Source of the DNA: Paulownia fortunei
Taxonomy: Eukaryota; Streptophyta; Magnoliopsida; Lamiales; Paulowniaceae
Direction of reading: 5' to 3'
DNA: 64,000 bases
NCBI GenBank assembly: GCA_019321725.1
Contig: CM033120.1
Coordinates: forward strand, 11,860,716 to 11,924,715
The notes beneath the pieces are model-generated. The model was given only the letters and a program-made list of their open reading frames with translations, searched no databases and was not told where the DNA came from. A program made the position numbers and the translations under genes. Below are positions 20,581-31,358 of this stretch, one piece after another (positions within the stretch are counted from its first letter, which is position 1; every line of letters begins with the position of its first letter).

Positions 20581-23275
20581 TGCATTTACAAGGCGACGAG
20601 TATGTACTTGTCGAGCATAGGGAATGGGCTACCATGATCTTCTAAGGTTAATTTCCAATGAAGACACTCCTTGTCATTTTCAATTGTATTTTGCTGAAAC
20701 CGAAATTGAGGTTGAGAATAGAATAAAAATACTAGAAAATTCAATTCTATTTAAAGTTACTATGAAGAAACTCATAAAAGTTTTAGAGGTAAATCCATAT
20801 GTAAAAATCATTCAGATAATTAAATATTATCTTTTAAGTAATGAAGTTCACCCCCATATCCCAAAAGATGTTAAATTAGATTAATGAGTGTATAGTTTTC
20901 TAACAACTAATCAAGTTGCATCTATATGAGTTAAAGGAAATAATTCTAACATATCATTTGAACAAAACATTATAGTCCATGCATATTCAGGCCATAGACA
21001 CAGAATAAAGCATTATCATGAATGTTATGATCCATTGCAATATCCACTTCAATTTTCAAAGGTGAGGCAGGATGGCATCAAAATACTAGAAAACTTATCG
21101 CCAAGAAATCTACTATTTCAACGCATATTACAAGTAGTGTTCGGTCAATCTTTATACGTGATGAAAGTAATGGAGGACAAGAACAAGGTATATCTTACAC
21201 CAACTCAAATAGAACACGTGTATAAGAAAAAGAAACAATGAATGGGTTTCCAATACTTTCATTAAATTGAAAATACTTCTTCTATTTGATCCAATACATC
21301 TTTAATTTCATGTGATAATATGTGTTTGACATAGATTAAAATTCAATAACTGCTTACAATTATATATGTTTAGTTATATCTTTTTTGTTGAAACTAAAAG
21401 GCGAGTTATATTTTATTTGCTTCTCAATAAATTGATATTCTCTTTTACAAGTTCACTTAGACTTAAATGTTACACCAAGGCATGGCTTCATTTTCTAAAC
21501 AATTATTTTACAAATAACAAATAAGTAATTTGAATTCTATTCAATATATTTATATTTTCTTTTACAATTTCACTTAGATTTAAATGTTACACCAAAACAT
21601 GTCCTCATTTTCTAAATAATTATTTTACAAATAACAAATAAGTAATTTGAATTTTATTTGTAGTTTATTCTCTATTATGTACTTGTGATTTTTAACCCCT
21701 TGAAATTAAGTTGTGTATCTTCCTTTCTTTTCATAGAGTTTCTATAACAACAATTAAGTTACATGGTTTAACTATTATATATGATAATATTGTTGAAACC
21801 TTGCTTTAGTTTTAAAATATTTGATAAATAAAAAAATTTTGGTGAATAAGTCACAAAAGTTTAACAATCCTGTCCACAATGTTACATATACTCACAAAGT
21901 TTAAATGTTATACGAAAATCTTGCTTTATTTTCTAAACTAATAACATATGTACTCATTAAAAGTTTAAAAAGCATATCAAGAATTTCATGAATATACTCA
22001 TTTGATGTAATCTGAACGCAACGAAACAATAGTTCACCAAGCTTGGTGGAAATATATATGTTGGAATTAATATCTTTATATCTAAAACATCAATTATCAT
22101 TTGTGTTGACAAAATGTTATTTGAAGAGTCTCCACTTTTAGAGGTTAAGTAGGTTAAGTAAAAATTCATTAATCAATACTTTTTTACAACATGTTATTAG
22201 GATTAATTTTTACGTCTTTTCAAAATATCCACTTTTTTATTTTATTATTTGTATTTATTCGCAAAGAAAGCAAAAAGAAGTCTCATGTAAAGAATATAGC
22301 TGCTACATACTACAAATTACAAATCTAAGGCAATCTACACTTTTCTTTGTTGGAATACTATTGCAACATTATGCAGTAGACTAGAGGGAGTGAAGTTGGA
22401 AAAAGAATTATTCTCCATGCATCATTTATTGGGGATCCAAGAAATATGTAGCTGACATATCTTGATGCATTAGATTTGGAAAACAAAATCTCTTTATTAC
22501 AATAACTTTCAATTCAAAGTGAAAAGAGATACGAGAAAAATTGTATGATGGTCAACAAGCTCAAGATCGATTTTATTTGATTTCAAGAGTATTTTGAGCA
22601 AAATTGCAGATTTTGAAAATGTAGTTTGCACATGTTCATGTAATTAAATTTCAAAAAAGGGGATTGTCACATACTCATATGTTGATAATTTTGAAGTCCG
22701 AGTACAAAACTACAACTTCATATCAATTTGATAAGTTTATTTGTGCTGAACTTCTTGATTAAGAAAAGCATCTTGAACTCTGTGATTAGTTACAAAACAT
22801 ATGATGCATGGACCATGTGGAGCCAAGAACTTGAATAATTCTTACATGGTAAATGAAAAGTGCAAACATCATTACCCACAACCATATTATGAAAGTATAG
22901 GATAAAGATAGTTATTCAGTCTATAGAAGAAGAAAAATGAATTGATAGTTCAAGTTTGTTATGCACAACCTAACAATCAGTAGGTAGTACCTTACAATCC
23001 ATATCTTTTATCAATATAATTATCATATCAATATCGAGATATGTTTAGGAGTGACAGCATTGAAATATATGTACAAATATATCTATAAGGGACACGATAA
23101 AGTAACAATTCATATCACCCACAATGATGATGAAATTTTTATTGGTGAAATTAAATAATTTCAAGATGCTCGATGGGTTTGTGCTCAAGAAGCAATGTAG
23201 AAAAAAAAATTATTTAATTCAAATAAAAATATACACAGTAGTTATCAACTTGCAGATTCACCTCCCAAATTAACA
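20580..23275 (+). pseudogene. decayed Helitron RepHel gene (Rep part only)
   Basis: Fragments in two frames spell the N-terminal half of a plant Helitron transposase in the right order. FQLYFAETEIEVENRI (near 20679) comes first, then HECYDPLQYPLQF (21017-21055), GKRIILHASFIGDPRNM (near 22400), DGQQAQDR (22545), the Rep HUH block RGLSHTHMLIIL (HTH at 22670-22678), HGPCG with a CKHHYP block (about 22815-22880), and the Tyr motif YMYKYIYKGHD (near 23066-23098) followed by DEIFIGEIK and FQDARWVCAQEA. Frameshifts and stops are many. The SF1 helicase domain that should follow is absent, and I did not find the 3' CTRR end with its hairpin. A ~240-bp tandem duplication lies inside it. Confidence 0.88.
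21425..21660. repeat. tandem duplication inside the Helitron relic, period ~115-120 bp
   Basis: Two adjacent near-identical copies share cttttacaagttcacttag, then aaatgttacaccaa, then a long block ending in caaataagtaatttgaatt. A weaker third copy lies near 21895-21945. Confidence 0.85.
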
Positions 23276-23279
23276 TTGT

Positions 23280-24188
23280 GAGACTGATTGGGTAAATCAA
23301 AATTTAGACAATGTTTATTTCTTTATTTATAAAATATTTCTAATGTTTATGAAGTACATTAGAATGTTTTAGTTTCAATCAATCAAGTTTTTAATTAATA
23401 TGTTGTATTTAACCTTCCAAAATTTCAATTTTATTGAATTAAATTATTAAATAATATAATCATTTTTGTGAAGTCATATGAATTTCGTACAACGCATGTA
23501 CTTCTTACGATCTAGTTGATGCTGCATAAAGTGGTATGCATCAATATGTATCTACCAACACAAGATATAGCATCTACACTATCTCTTTCTTATTAGTGTG
23601 GATTAAATAGTTTAGAAAGTCACTTACATAGTACCCTAATAAATAATATAAAATTATTTTACCTCTCCAATTTTGTCCATGTATTGGACCATCGTGTGGT
23701 TGAAACCTTTAATAACTGGTGCTAGTAAATATTACCATGTACGTTGACACAAATTTATTGCTTATGATTTTATTTTTTTTTACCACTTCCTAAAGGGGAT
23801 TATTCATTTAAAATTTTCCATCGAGTTAAAATGAACATAAATTAATGAAATAGAAAGAGTGTTATCACTTAATAAGTGAACAAGAAAAAACTTGATTTTA
23901 CTTAAGGATGAAAATTGGAGTTAAAATAATTATAAGTTGAAGCACGTTAAAATAATTATAAGATGAAGCACGTTACAATAATTATAAGTTGAAGCACTTC
24001 AAATGATCACAAAAAAAAAAAAAAATTAAGTACATTAATTCAAATACTTTAGCTGCAATTACTCTTTATTAAATTAGAAGAAGTGAAGAAAAGGAAAACA
24101 TTAGCAGGACGAATGATACCCCTCCGGCAGCTGAGTCAAAAACCTTTAAAGTTGCTAATTTTCATTTGTTTGCATTTTTACGTAAAAA
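23280..24188. other. AT-rich spacer
   Basis: No gene recognised. It contains three tandem copies of a ~31-bp unit at 23915-24000 (aaaataattataagttgaag followed by cacgtt or cacttc). Confidence 0.5.
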
Positions 24189-24390
24189 TTTGAATTTAAG
24201 GAGAGGATTTGAAAAAAAAATTAAAATAATTTCATATAAAATAAATTTAAAATTTATCATAATAATTTAAAAATTAATTCAAAATAGAAGGTTAAGAATT
24301 TAAAATATATTATAAAATAAAACTATCTAAATAATTTTAATAAATTTATTATTATAAATTTAAAATTTTTAAATTCAAATTCATCATAGT
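24189..24390. mobile_element. AT-rich MITE-like element
   Basis: Ends are inverted copies: aatttgaatttaag at the left and tttaaattcaaatt at the right. About 200 bp, nearly pure A/T, no ORF. Related sequences occur at 47.78, 53.81 and 55.16 kb. Confidence 0.6.
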
Positions 24391-25490
24391 ACCGACCACA
24401 CAAAATCCTCTGCCACACCATGGCCGCTTGTCGCTTTGGAAAGGCAGACATGTACGTTGCCATGCAAACGCTGAAATGGGCTTTCCAATCTAATATTTGA
24501 TGGACAGTGAGTCAGGGACCGTTGATGTTAGTTGTCTTCCTAGATTTTTGTCTAGCTAGATCTGTTAGTCAAGTGGTTTGCTGTTCTTACTTCTTCCTTC
24601 ACTTTGGATGAAAACTTTTCAATACAAGGAAAAAATGCATATATTAACTGCAATTAACAGCCTATTATTATGAATGATAATAAGGTGGTGGGTATAAACT
24701 CGAATCTTCACCATTTTGGGTAGATTTTTTAAATTATAAACAAAGTTTTGAGTGAATCTTGATTTTTTATTTTCAAATTCACCCCGCACCCTAATCCACC
24801 ACATTTAATTTTTTATTTTAGTATATATGTATTTATGTATTATTATTTTTAAATATACATTTTTAAAAAAAAAATTAGTAGCATTATTATTAAAAATAAT
24901 AATATTTTTAAAATTATAAACATCGAGTCCAGGTTCGAGTTCTTAAAATTTTTAAAAAGACGGATCTCTACTTTTAACAAACCCATCTCATTTCCATCTT
25001 TACCTATCACCAGGCCAAAAGTTATAAAGCAATTTACGTTTTACCAAATCAAAGATAGTGGCAACGATAGTATATCCCAAGCCCATTCCATGCCCCATCA
25101 AACTCCTAATTCTGGTTTTGGCTGACTTAATCCCATCTCTCCAGGCATATAGTCCAATTTCTGTGCATTTTAACTCTAATTAATATCGATGTGTTGCAGC
25201 TACTTCTATATTGACGTGGCACCAAAACAAATTGCAATTCAGCTGAATTCCCAACCAAAAGTAAAACGACAACAAAAATAGGAACATCAGATACCAAAAA
25301 GTAACAGGAGAGAAAATTTCAAGAACTAGAACCAAGCCAAACCAGCCGTCATGGATGCCTTAGACAAAGACTTGCTTAAAAAATAAAAACACTTTAATCT
25401 GTACATCTTTGGGTGGTTTTTTCCGTAGATTCTACATCAAACAACATTTTCTCAACCAGAACGAAACGTAATTACTAGAATTAAAACAAA
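24391..25490. other. intergenic DNA upstream of the second intact CYP72A gene
   Basis: No gene recognised. Unlike the first gene's upstream region, it does not align with the orphan promoter at 13.9 kb, so this copy is an older or rearranged paralogue. Confidence 0.4.
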
Positions 25491-25511
25491 TTCTTGCTAG
25501 ATCAACTTCAC

Positions 25512-25524
25512 TAGGTCTATAAAT
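25512..25524 (+). promoter_or_regulatory. TATA box of the second intact CYP72A gene
   Basis: ctataaatcc lies about 55 bases before the ATG at 25573 and fits the plant TATA consensus; transcription would start near 25545. Confidence 0.6.
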
Positions 25525-25572
25525 CCAAATTATACAGCTAAATTATCTCATTTCTGGGCAAAGAAGATCAAA

Positions 25573-27709
25573 ATGGATGTGAAACTTAGCTCAATCCTGG
25601 CCTCTATCCTTATACTTGTATCCATAACACTCGCAGTGAAAGTACTAAATTGGGTTTGGTTTAGGCCTAGGAAGCTGGAGAGGTTTCTGAGGAAGCAAGG
25701 TCTCCATGGGAACCCATACAGACTCTTTCTTGGGGACATGAAAGACCTGATCAAAGTCATGAAAACAGAACAGCCCAAAACAATGGAGCTTTCCGATGAT
25801 GTCCCATCTCACATTCTTCCATATTACCACAACATCATTGATAAGTATGGTAAGTTGTATCGATGAAAACAATCTCCTTTGGTTTGACTTGCCTCTTAAT
25901 GCCGTTTCCATTCTTTTCATTTAAAATCAGGCAAGCGTTCTTTCGTATGGTTTGGACCTTCACCAAGAGTAAATATTGCTGATCCAGAGCTTATCAAGGA
26001 GATTTTGACAAAACCTGGTGTATTTCAGAAGCCACTTCCGGACCCCATTGGTGAAACAATTGTGGGAGGGCTTCTGTTTCTTGAAGATGAGAAATGGGCT
26101 AAACACAGAAAAATTATCAACCCTGCTTTCCATCTGGAGAAGTTGAAAGTAAATTTCATAGTACAGAGTTCAATAATAGTAAAAGAATGTTTGACACAGC
26201 TTATAAACCTTTCTGTTTTTACCCTTCTTGTTGTATTCAAATTTTTATTTGCAGAATATGATACCAGCAATGCATTTAAGTTGTTCAAACATGATAGAAA
26301 AATGGGAAGCCTTGGTTTCTAGTAGTGGGAAATCACAGGAAATTGATGTGTGGCCTTATCTTGAAGATTTATCAGGGGATGTGATTTCGCGGACAGCATT
26401 TGGCAGTAGTCATGAAGAAGGAAGAAGAATATTTCAGCTCCAAAAAGAAGAAGTTAAGCTTGTTTTGCAACTCCTGCAGTTCTGTTTTATCCCCGGATGG
26501 AGGTACAAAACCCATATAGTTCACATTCCTTTCCAAAATAACCTGTATTTCCAAGAACTAATTTGTTTTGTTAACAGATATTTTCCCACCAAGGCCAATA
26601 GAAGAATGAAAGCAATCTCCAAAGAAATTCAATCCTTGCTAAGGGGCATTATCAACCAAAGAGAGAAGGCAATGGAAAGGGGAGAAATCATCAACAATGA
26701 CTTATTGGGCATATTAATGCAATCCAATTTGAAAGAAATTCGGGAACATGGGAACAAGAATGTGGGAATGAGCATTGAAGACGTAATTGAGGAGTGCAAG
26801 CTATTCTACTTCGCCGGGTCGGAAACCACTTCGAATTTGCTGGTGTGGACAATGGTGCTGCTAAGCAAATACCAGGATTGGCAAGCTCGTGCAAGAAAAG
26901 AGGTTTTGCAAGTTCTTGGAAAGAAAGAACCGACTTTTGATGGTCTCAGCCAGCTTAAAACTGTAAGATGATATTCTTACTCCCTAATTAAGAATTCTGA
27001 AGGCTACAAATAACATTCCAGCATCCCATCCCCTTAGCACCCACAAGAAGGTACTAATCTGATCCGGGCTTCTTGTGACTATCTTTGTGTCTGTCTCTAT
27101 CGCAGGGGGCCTTTCACATATTTTATGTAGCGTGACTGTGACAAACTATATACGTAAACGACACAAACACAATGAACTTACATTCATCCAACTTAGATTT
27201 TTTAACTAGACTTATAAGAGGCAAAACATGCTGTTTTCACCATGACTCAAAAATCACCAGGCTTAACAACTCTAGACATGCAGGTAACCATGATTTTCCA
27301 TGAGGTTCTAAGGTTGTATCCACCGGCACCTTTGATTATTCGAGCCCCTACAAAGACAGTGAAACTGGGAGACACAATTTTACCAGTAGGGGTACAGTTG
27401 ACGCTGCTAATAGGCCTACTTCATCATGATCCCAAGATTTGGGGTGATGATGTGAAGGAATTCAAACCAGAGAGATTTTCTGAAGGAATTTCAAGTGCAG
27501 CAAAGACCCAATTCTCCTTCATGCCATTCAGCTCAGGTCCTCGGGTCTGCATTGGGCAAAACTTTGCGATGATTGAGGCAAAAATGGCTTTGGCAATGAT
27601 ACTACAGCACTTCTCATTTGAGTTGTCCTCTTCTTACTTGCATGCTCCCTTCCCAATTATGACTCTGCAACCCCAGTATGGTGCTCCTCTGATCTTGCAT
27701 AAGCTCTAG
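25573..27709 (+). CDS. cytochrome P450, CYP72A subfamily (intact, 5 exons)
   Basis: ER-anchored haem-thiolate monooxygenase. Exons 25573-25849, 25931-26148, 26255-26502, 26578-26962 and 27284-27709 have the same intron positions and phases as the gene at 7456, and the joined frame gives 517 residues. Features are the N-terminal anchor (about 5-25) and RPRK, the I-helix AGSETT (327-332), the K-helix EVLR (383-386), PERF (438-441) and the haem loop [10 protein letters not shown] with Cys465. All catalytic signatures are canonical, so this is the best candidate for full activity in the array. It is clearly more diverged from the other two copies than they are from each other. Likely substrates are unknown (CYP72A enzymes act on iridoids, gibberellins and triterpenoids). 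Confidence 0.95.
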
Positions 27710-28319
27710 TCACAAGCTCATTTATGTCATGTTTGAGCTTTGGATTTTAGCCAGGAAAAACAAAAGAATAAAGTATACAATAAGTGCACCAAATTGCGTC
27801 GTTTGAATAGAGGAAATATTTTCCTCACTAAAATCTATTGCAGGAATATAGCCTTAAGTTTTATTTCTTTCTAGCTGGTTTTCCAGTCCTTCGTTAAGCA
27901 GTGCAAATGAGTAAAAGTAATTATAAATTTCAAATGTGTCTTTCAAAATTTATGTTACAGAAAAAATAACTTTATGTGTGAATTCAGGAACTAATTTGAA
28001 TAGCTCAACTGATCAAAATAGGAATAAGATTGTAGTTCGACAAACTAAGAACCTCATTCTGAGATGCTCTTTTCCTATTGCTTGAATTTGATAAGCTGCA
28101 AGAGGTAATAAAAAGGACAAAATTATATAACGAAATAAAAAAGGCAGTTTTTTGTAGCTCAAAAGAGTAAAATTTTGATATAGACTCTTGCTTGGAGAGA
28201 GACATGAAAGCAAAACAGGCCAGATCAACTAGTATGTTGCACAAATCTATCCAAGAATTTCACCCACCACACATATGAAAACAACTAGCCCCCACAATAT
28301 GGAAGTCCCGAGGGTTAAC
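27710..28319. other. 3' flank of the second CYP72A gene
   Basis: A candidate poly(A) signal (agaataaagt) lies about 55 bases after the stop. No gene recognised in the remainder. Confidence 0.45.
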
Positions 28320-28690
28320 TCAAGACTTGCAAGTAAACCATGATTCTCCAAGAGTTTCTGAGGTTGTATCCACTGGCACACCTTTGACTGTTCGAGCCCC
28401 TAAAACCAGTGAAACTGGGAAGCATGATTCTACCAGTTGGAGTGCGGATGGAACTGTGAAGGAATTCAGAGCTTCAAGTGCACACAGACCCAATTCTCCT
28501 TCATACCATTCACCTCAGGTCCTGAAGTCATGGAGCATAACTTTGCAATGATTGAGGTGAAAATGGCATTGGCAATGATACTACAACACTTGAGTTGTCC
28601 TCTTCTTGTTCGTCAGTATCCTTCCCTATTATAACCATCCATCCACAGCATGGTGCCCTACTGATTTTGCATTGTCTCTGATCACTAGAT
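28320..28690 (+). pseudogene. CYP72A exon-5 fragment
   Basis: About 370 bases align with exon 5 of the gene just upstream: the acceptor region (gcaagtaaaccatgatt), the K-helix and Pro-rich stretch (aggttgtatccactgg), the VKL/GD block, a Q/FSFIPF block and the final [12 protein letters not shown] block (readable near 28554). An internal deletion of about 60 bases removes the conserved H-D-P-K-IWGDD stretch, frameshifts are present, and the haem Cys codon is gone (the loop reads GPEVMEHNFA). Dead tandem scrap. No exons 1-4 were found beside it. Confidence 0.88.
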
Positions 28691-29480
28691 GTTTTAAAAA
28701 GTTCGTTCTCATTATTTTCATGCTCGTTTTGTTCTTTCTTGGCTGGGGCGTTGAGTATTATAGAAGAACATACTGTTATTGTAAGCCCGCAGCAGTGGAC
28801 GGTCCTTTTTGAAGTTACAATTATGACAAATGGAGTCCAAATACATTTGAACACTGGTATTGACTATGTTTCGCTCTGAATCAGCATAGAGGTCAAAGTT
28901 CCAACATGATGTACATGGCCGAATGTCGAAAAACCTTTGCCCTACTATAATTTGAGGGCAAAATCAACAAAGCAACACACCCAATCCATTAGGGTAAGTT
29001 AATTGAAGGATCACTTGCCGACTTCGTTCTAAAAAGGTTGGAAGATGATTTTTCACATGCAATTAAATGAATTCAAAATTAATCAAGAAGTTAGAAGCAA
29101 GTAGTTCGAATCATCAACTAATACTGACACATACGAAGTTCAGTATATGATACTTTCATGACTTCTCAGAACGATACTTTATTAGGTTAGAACATAGAGA
29201 AATGACAAGAATATACATGAATGGAGAGGCCGCCTTAGTAACTTTTGTGAAATTCAATTCCAAAGCATACCTTTACGCACGAAATCTAAATCCAGTAATC
29301 TAGAGCACAAGTTTTCTCCTTTTTTTCAGTTAAAATAGGATATTAAATGCTTAGAACAGAAAAGATTCCACTGAAAAATCCCTCAAACAAAAGGGCCAGG
29401 GAAAAGGGAGATTTGAGCACATAGAACATGTAAAAACAGTAAAATTTTAATCAATCAAAAATATAGGGCAGTTTCCCTGA
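28691..29480. other. intergenic DNA
   Basis: No gene or named repeat recognised. Base composition is moderate and ORFs are short. Confidence 0.4.
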
Positions 29481-29489
29481 ATTAAAACA

Positions 29490-29870
29490 CGACTGAAAAC
29501 GTGTGGAACCTTGGGCTGCCCCAACTTCATTCGAATATAAATCTAGGCCGGGTGAAATTGAGCTCCCACACATTATGATTTCTCGCGGCGAGAGCCCATT
29601 GGAACGGCCAATGATTCATTCATCAAAAATATATAAAAAAAAAACCGAAAACCTTCGTGAATTATAGAAAAAAGAATTCCGCTTTATAACGTAAATGTGA
29701 GACCTTTCCAAGAGCAAAAGAGAAATTGAGATGTCATCAGTTGGCATCTGGAAAGGGCTCCAACGATCGGTTTATGCCGGCAACGGAACACAAGCGCCAC
29801 AGTTAACCGGCGCGCCTAGTTCTCTCGAAGGCAATTACTAAAGAAGAAACCCTAAACACTTTGATATTCT
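29490..29870. other. GC-richer island of unknown nature
   Basis: This stretch is clearly less AT-rich than its surroundings (for example around ggccgggtgaaattgagctc and ccggcgcgcc near 29804). An aaaccctaa telo-box-like motif at about 29850 is what one finds near transcription starts of plant translation-related genes. A minus-strand ORF of 42 codons can be read from about 29738 but has no recognisable domain. It could be a promoter and first exon of an unrecognised minus-strand gene, a non-coding RNA or an inserted fragment. Confidence 0.35.
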
Positions 29871-31358
29871 TATTTATAAAGAGAAGAGACTGAGATACTG
29901 TCTCTTTTACCCCTCTCTTGGTGTTGGGCCAGCAGTACCCAATGCTCAATATTTGGCTAAATAAATAATGTGGAGAGTTTGGTTTTATTTTCAAATTTAT
30001 TTTTATATTTTTAGTATTTTTAAAAGCTTTCATATAGAAACAAAAATATTTTCGGATTATTTATATTTTTATATAAATTATATAGATATGAAAATAAAAA
30101 TATATTTATTTTAATATTTTTTTGCAATAAAATAATGTGACATGTGAATAAATTTAAAAATAAATTTGATAGTCATATGAAAAATGTGAAATGTTATGAG
30201 GTTTGAAAATGAATTTAAAAATAAGTTGTATTTCTAATGAAAATGAATAAAATGAATATATGTTTAAGGAAAATAAATAAAATAAATGTAATTCTAAAAG
30301 TCAAATAGTAAAAATAAAAATAAAAAATCCTTTGAAAATATAACCAAACGGCTCTAAGATATTCTTGATTGGTACAATAGGGTTTGGTTCCCATGGACAT
30401 GAGGGTTCATTAATTAGTTAAAACCTTTGTAGAAATTTAATGACAAAATGTCACTTGTTTGTTGTAGTACTGTTTGTTGTAGTACTGTTTTAATGACAAA
30501 ATTTTATATTTCAAATCATAATTATCTGTCAAATAAATAAATTATTTATTTAAATATACATATAGCGAGTATCTAAAATTAGAACGCCTAAAGAAGAATA
30601 AAAGATATTTGGGTAACAAATACTAAAATGCTAGTAAGAATATTTTGTCAAGCTTTAACGTTTTTTTAGTATTTTTCTTAATTTTTGTTGGAGGGGTGGA
30701 CTATAGGTATATATATATCTTTTTTTCCTTTTCAAGACAAGAACATGAACATGAGGTATAGTGAAGATTATCTTATTTTGGTTGTTTATTTGAATTTATT
30801 ATAAGAAAATACTTTTAAAATTAAGACTATATAGCATATTATTAAATTAAGAGCTTTAAGATATTATAATTTGTGCAAAAAGATCAGGAAATATCTTTGG
30901 ATCGCTCGTTGATTGTAATGAACAATTATGTTATCCAATACAAGGCATAAACTATCAGAAAGGAAATGGCAACCGAAAGTGATTGAGGGAGATTAAAGTG
31001 AAAAACATACTTGACGTATGTTTATATAACATTGATGAAGTAAAAAAACACTAGTCCTGCACAACATCATTTGTTTTTCATCCAATGAACAGCTAGTGTA
31101 TAACAATAATTGAATTTTCATTGTTCCCTATTGGCCATTGTCCGAAAATGACCACAAATAATGATACAGTGTGATAGTAGCTACAGCAATATTTCTCAAG
31201 ATTACCTATAAATATACAATCACAAGTTGCTTTCACTGAGAAACCATCTTCACCGGCAGAGGCTTCAGGTGGAATCCCTATTCATGGACCTATTACTTGA
31301 ACTCAATCAAGAATCAATTAGATGGAACGCTGTTGCATGTGTAAGGAAGACTTCTCCT
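29871..31358. other. AT-rich intergenic DNA
   Basis: 3' flank of the solanesyl diphosphate synthase gene. A small tandem repeat (ttgttgtagtactgt twice, about 30460-30490) is the only structure seen. Confidence 0.4.

Noticed and set aside
20624..20884. 86-codon ORF as an independent small gene
   Set aside because: It is part of the Helitron Rep relic and contains a family block (FQLYFAETEIEVENRI).
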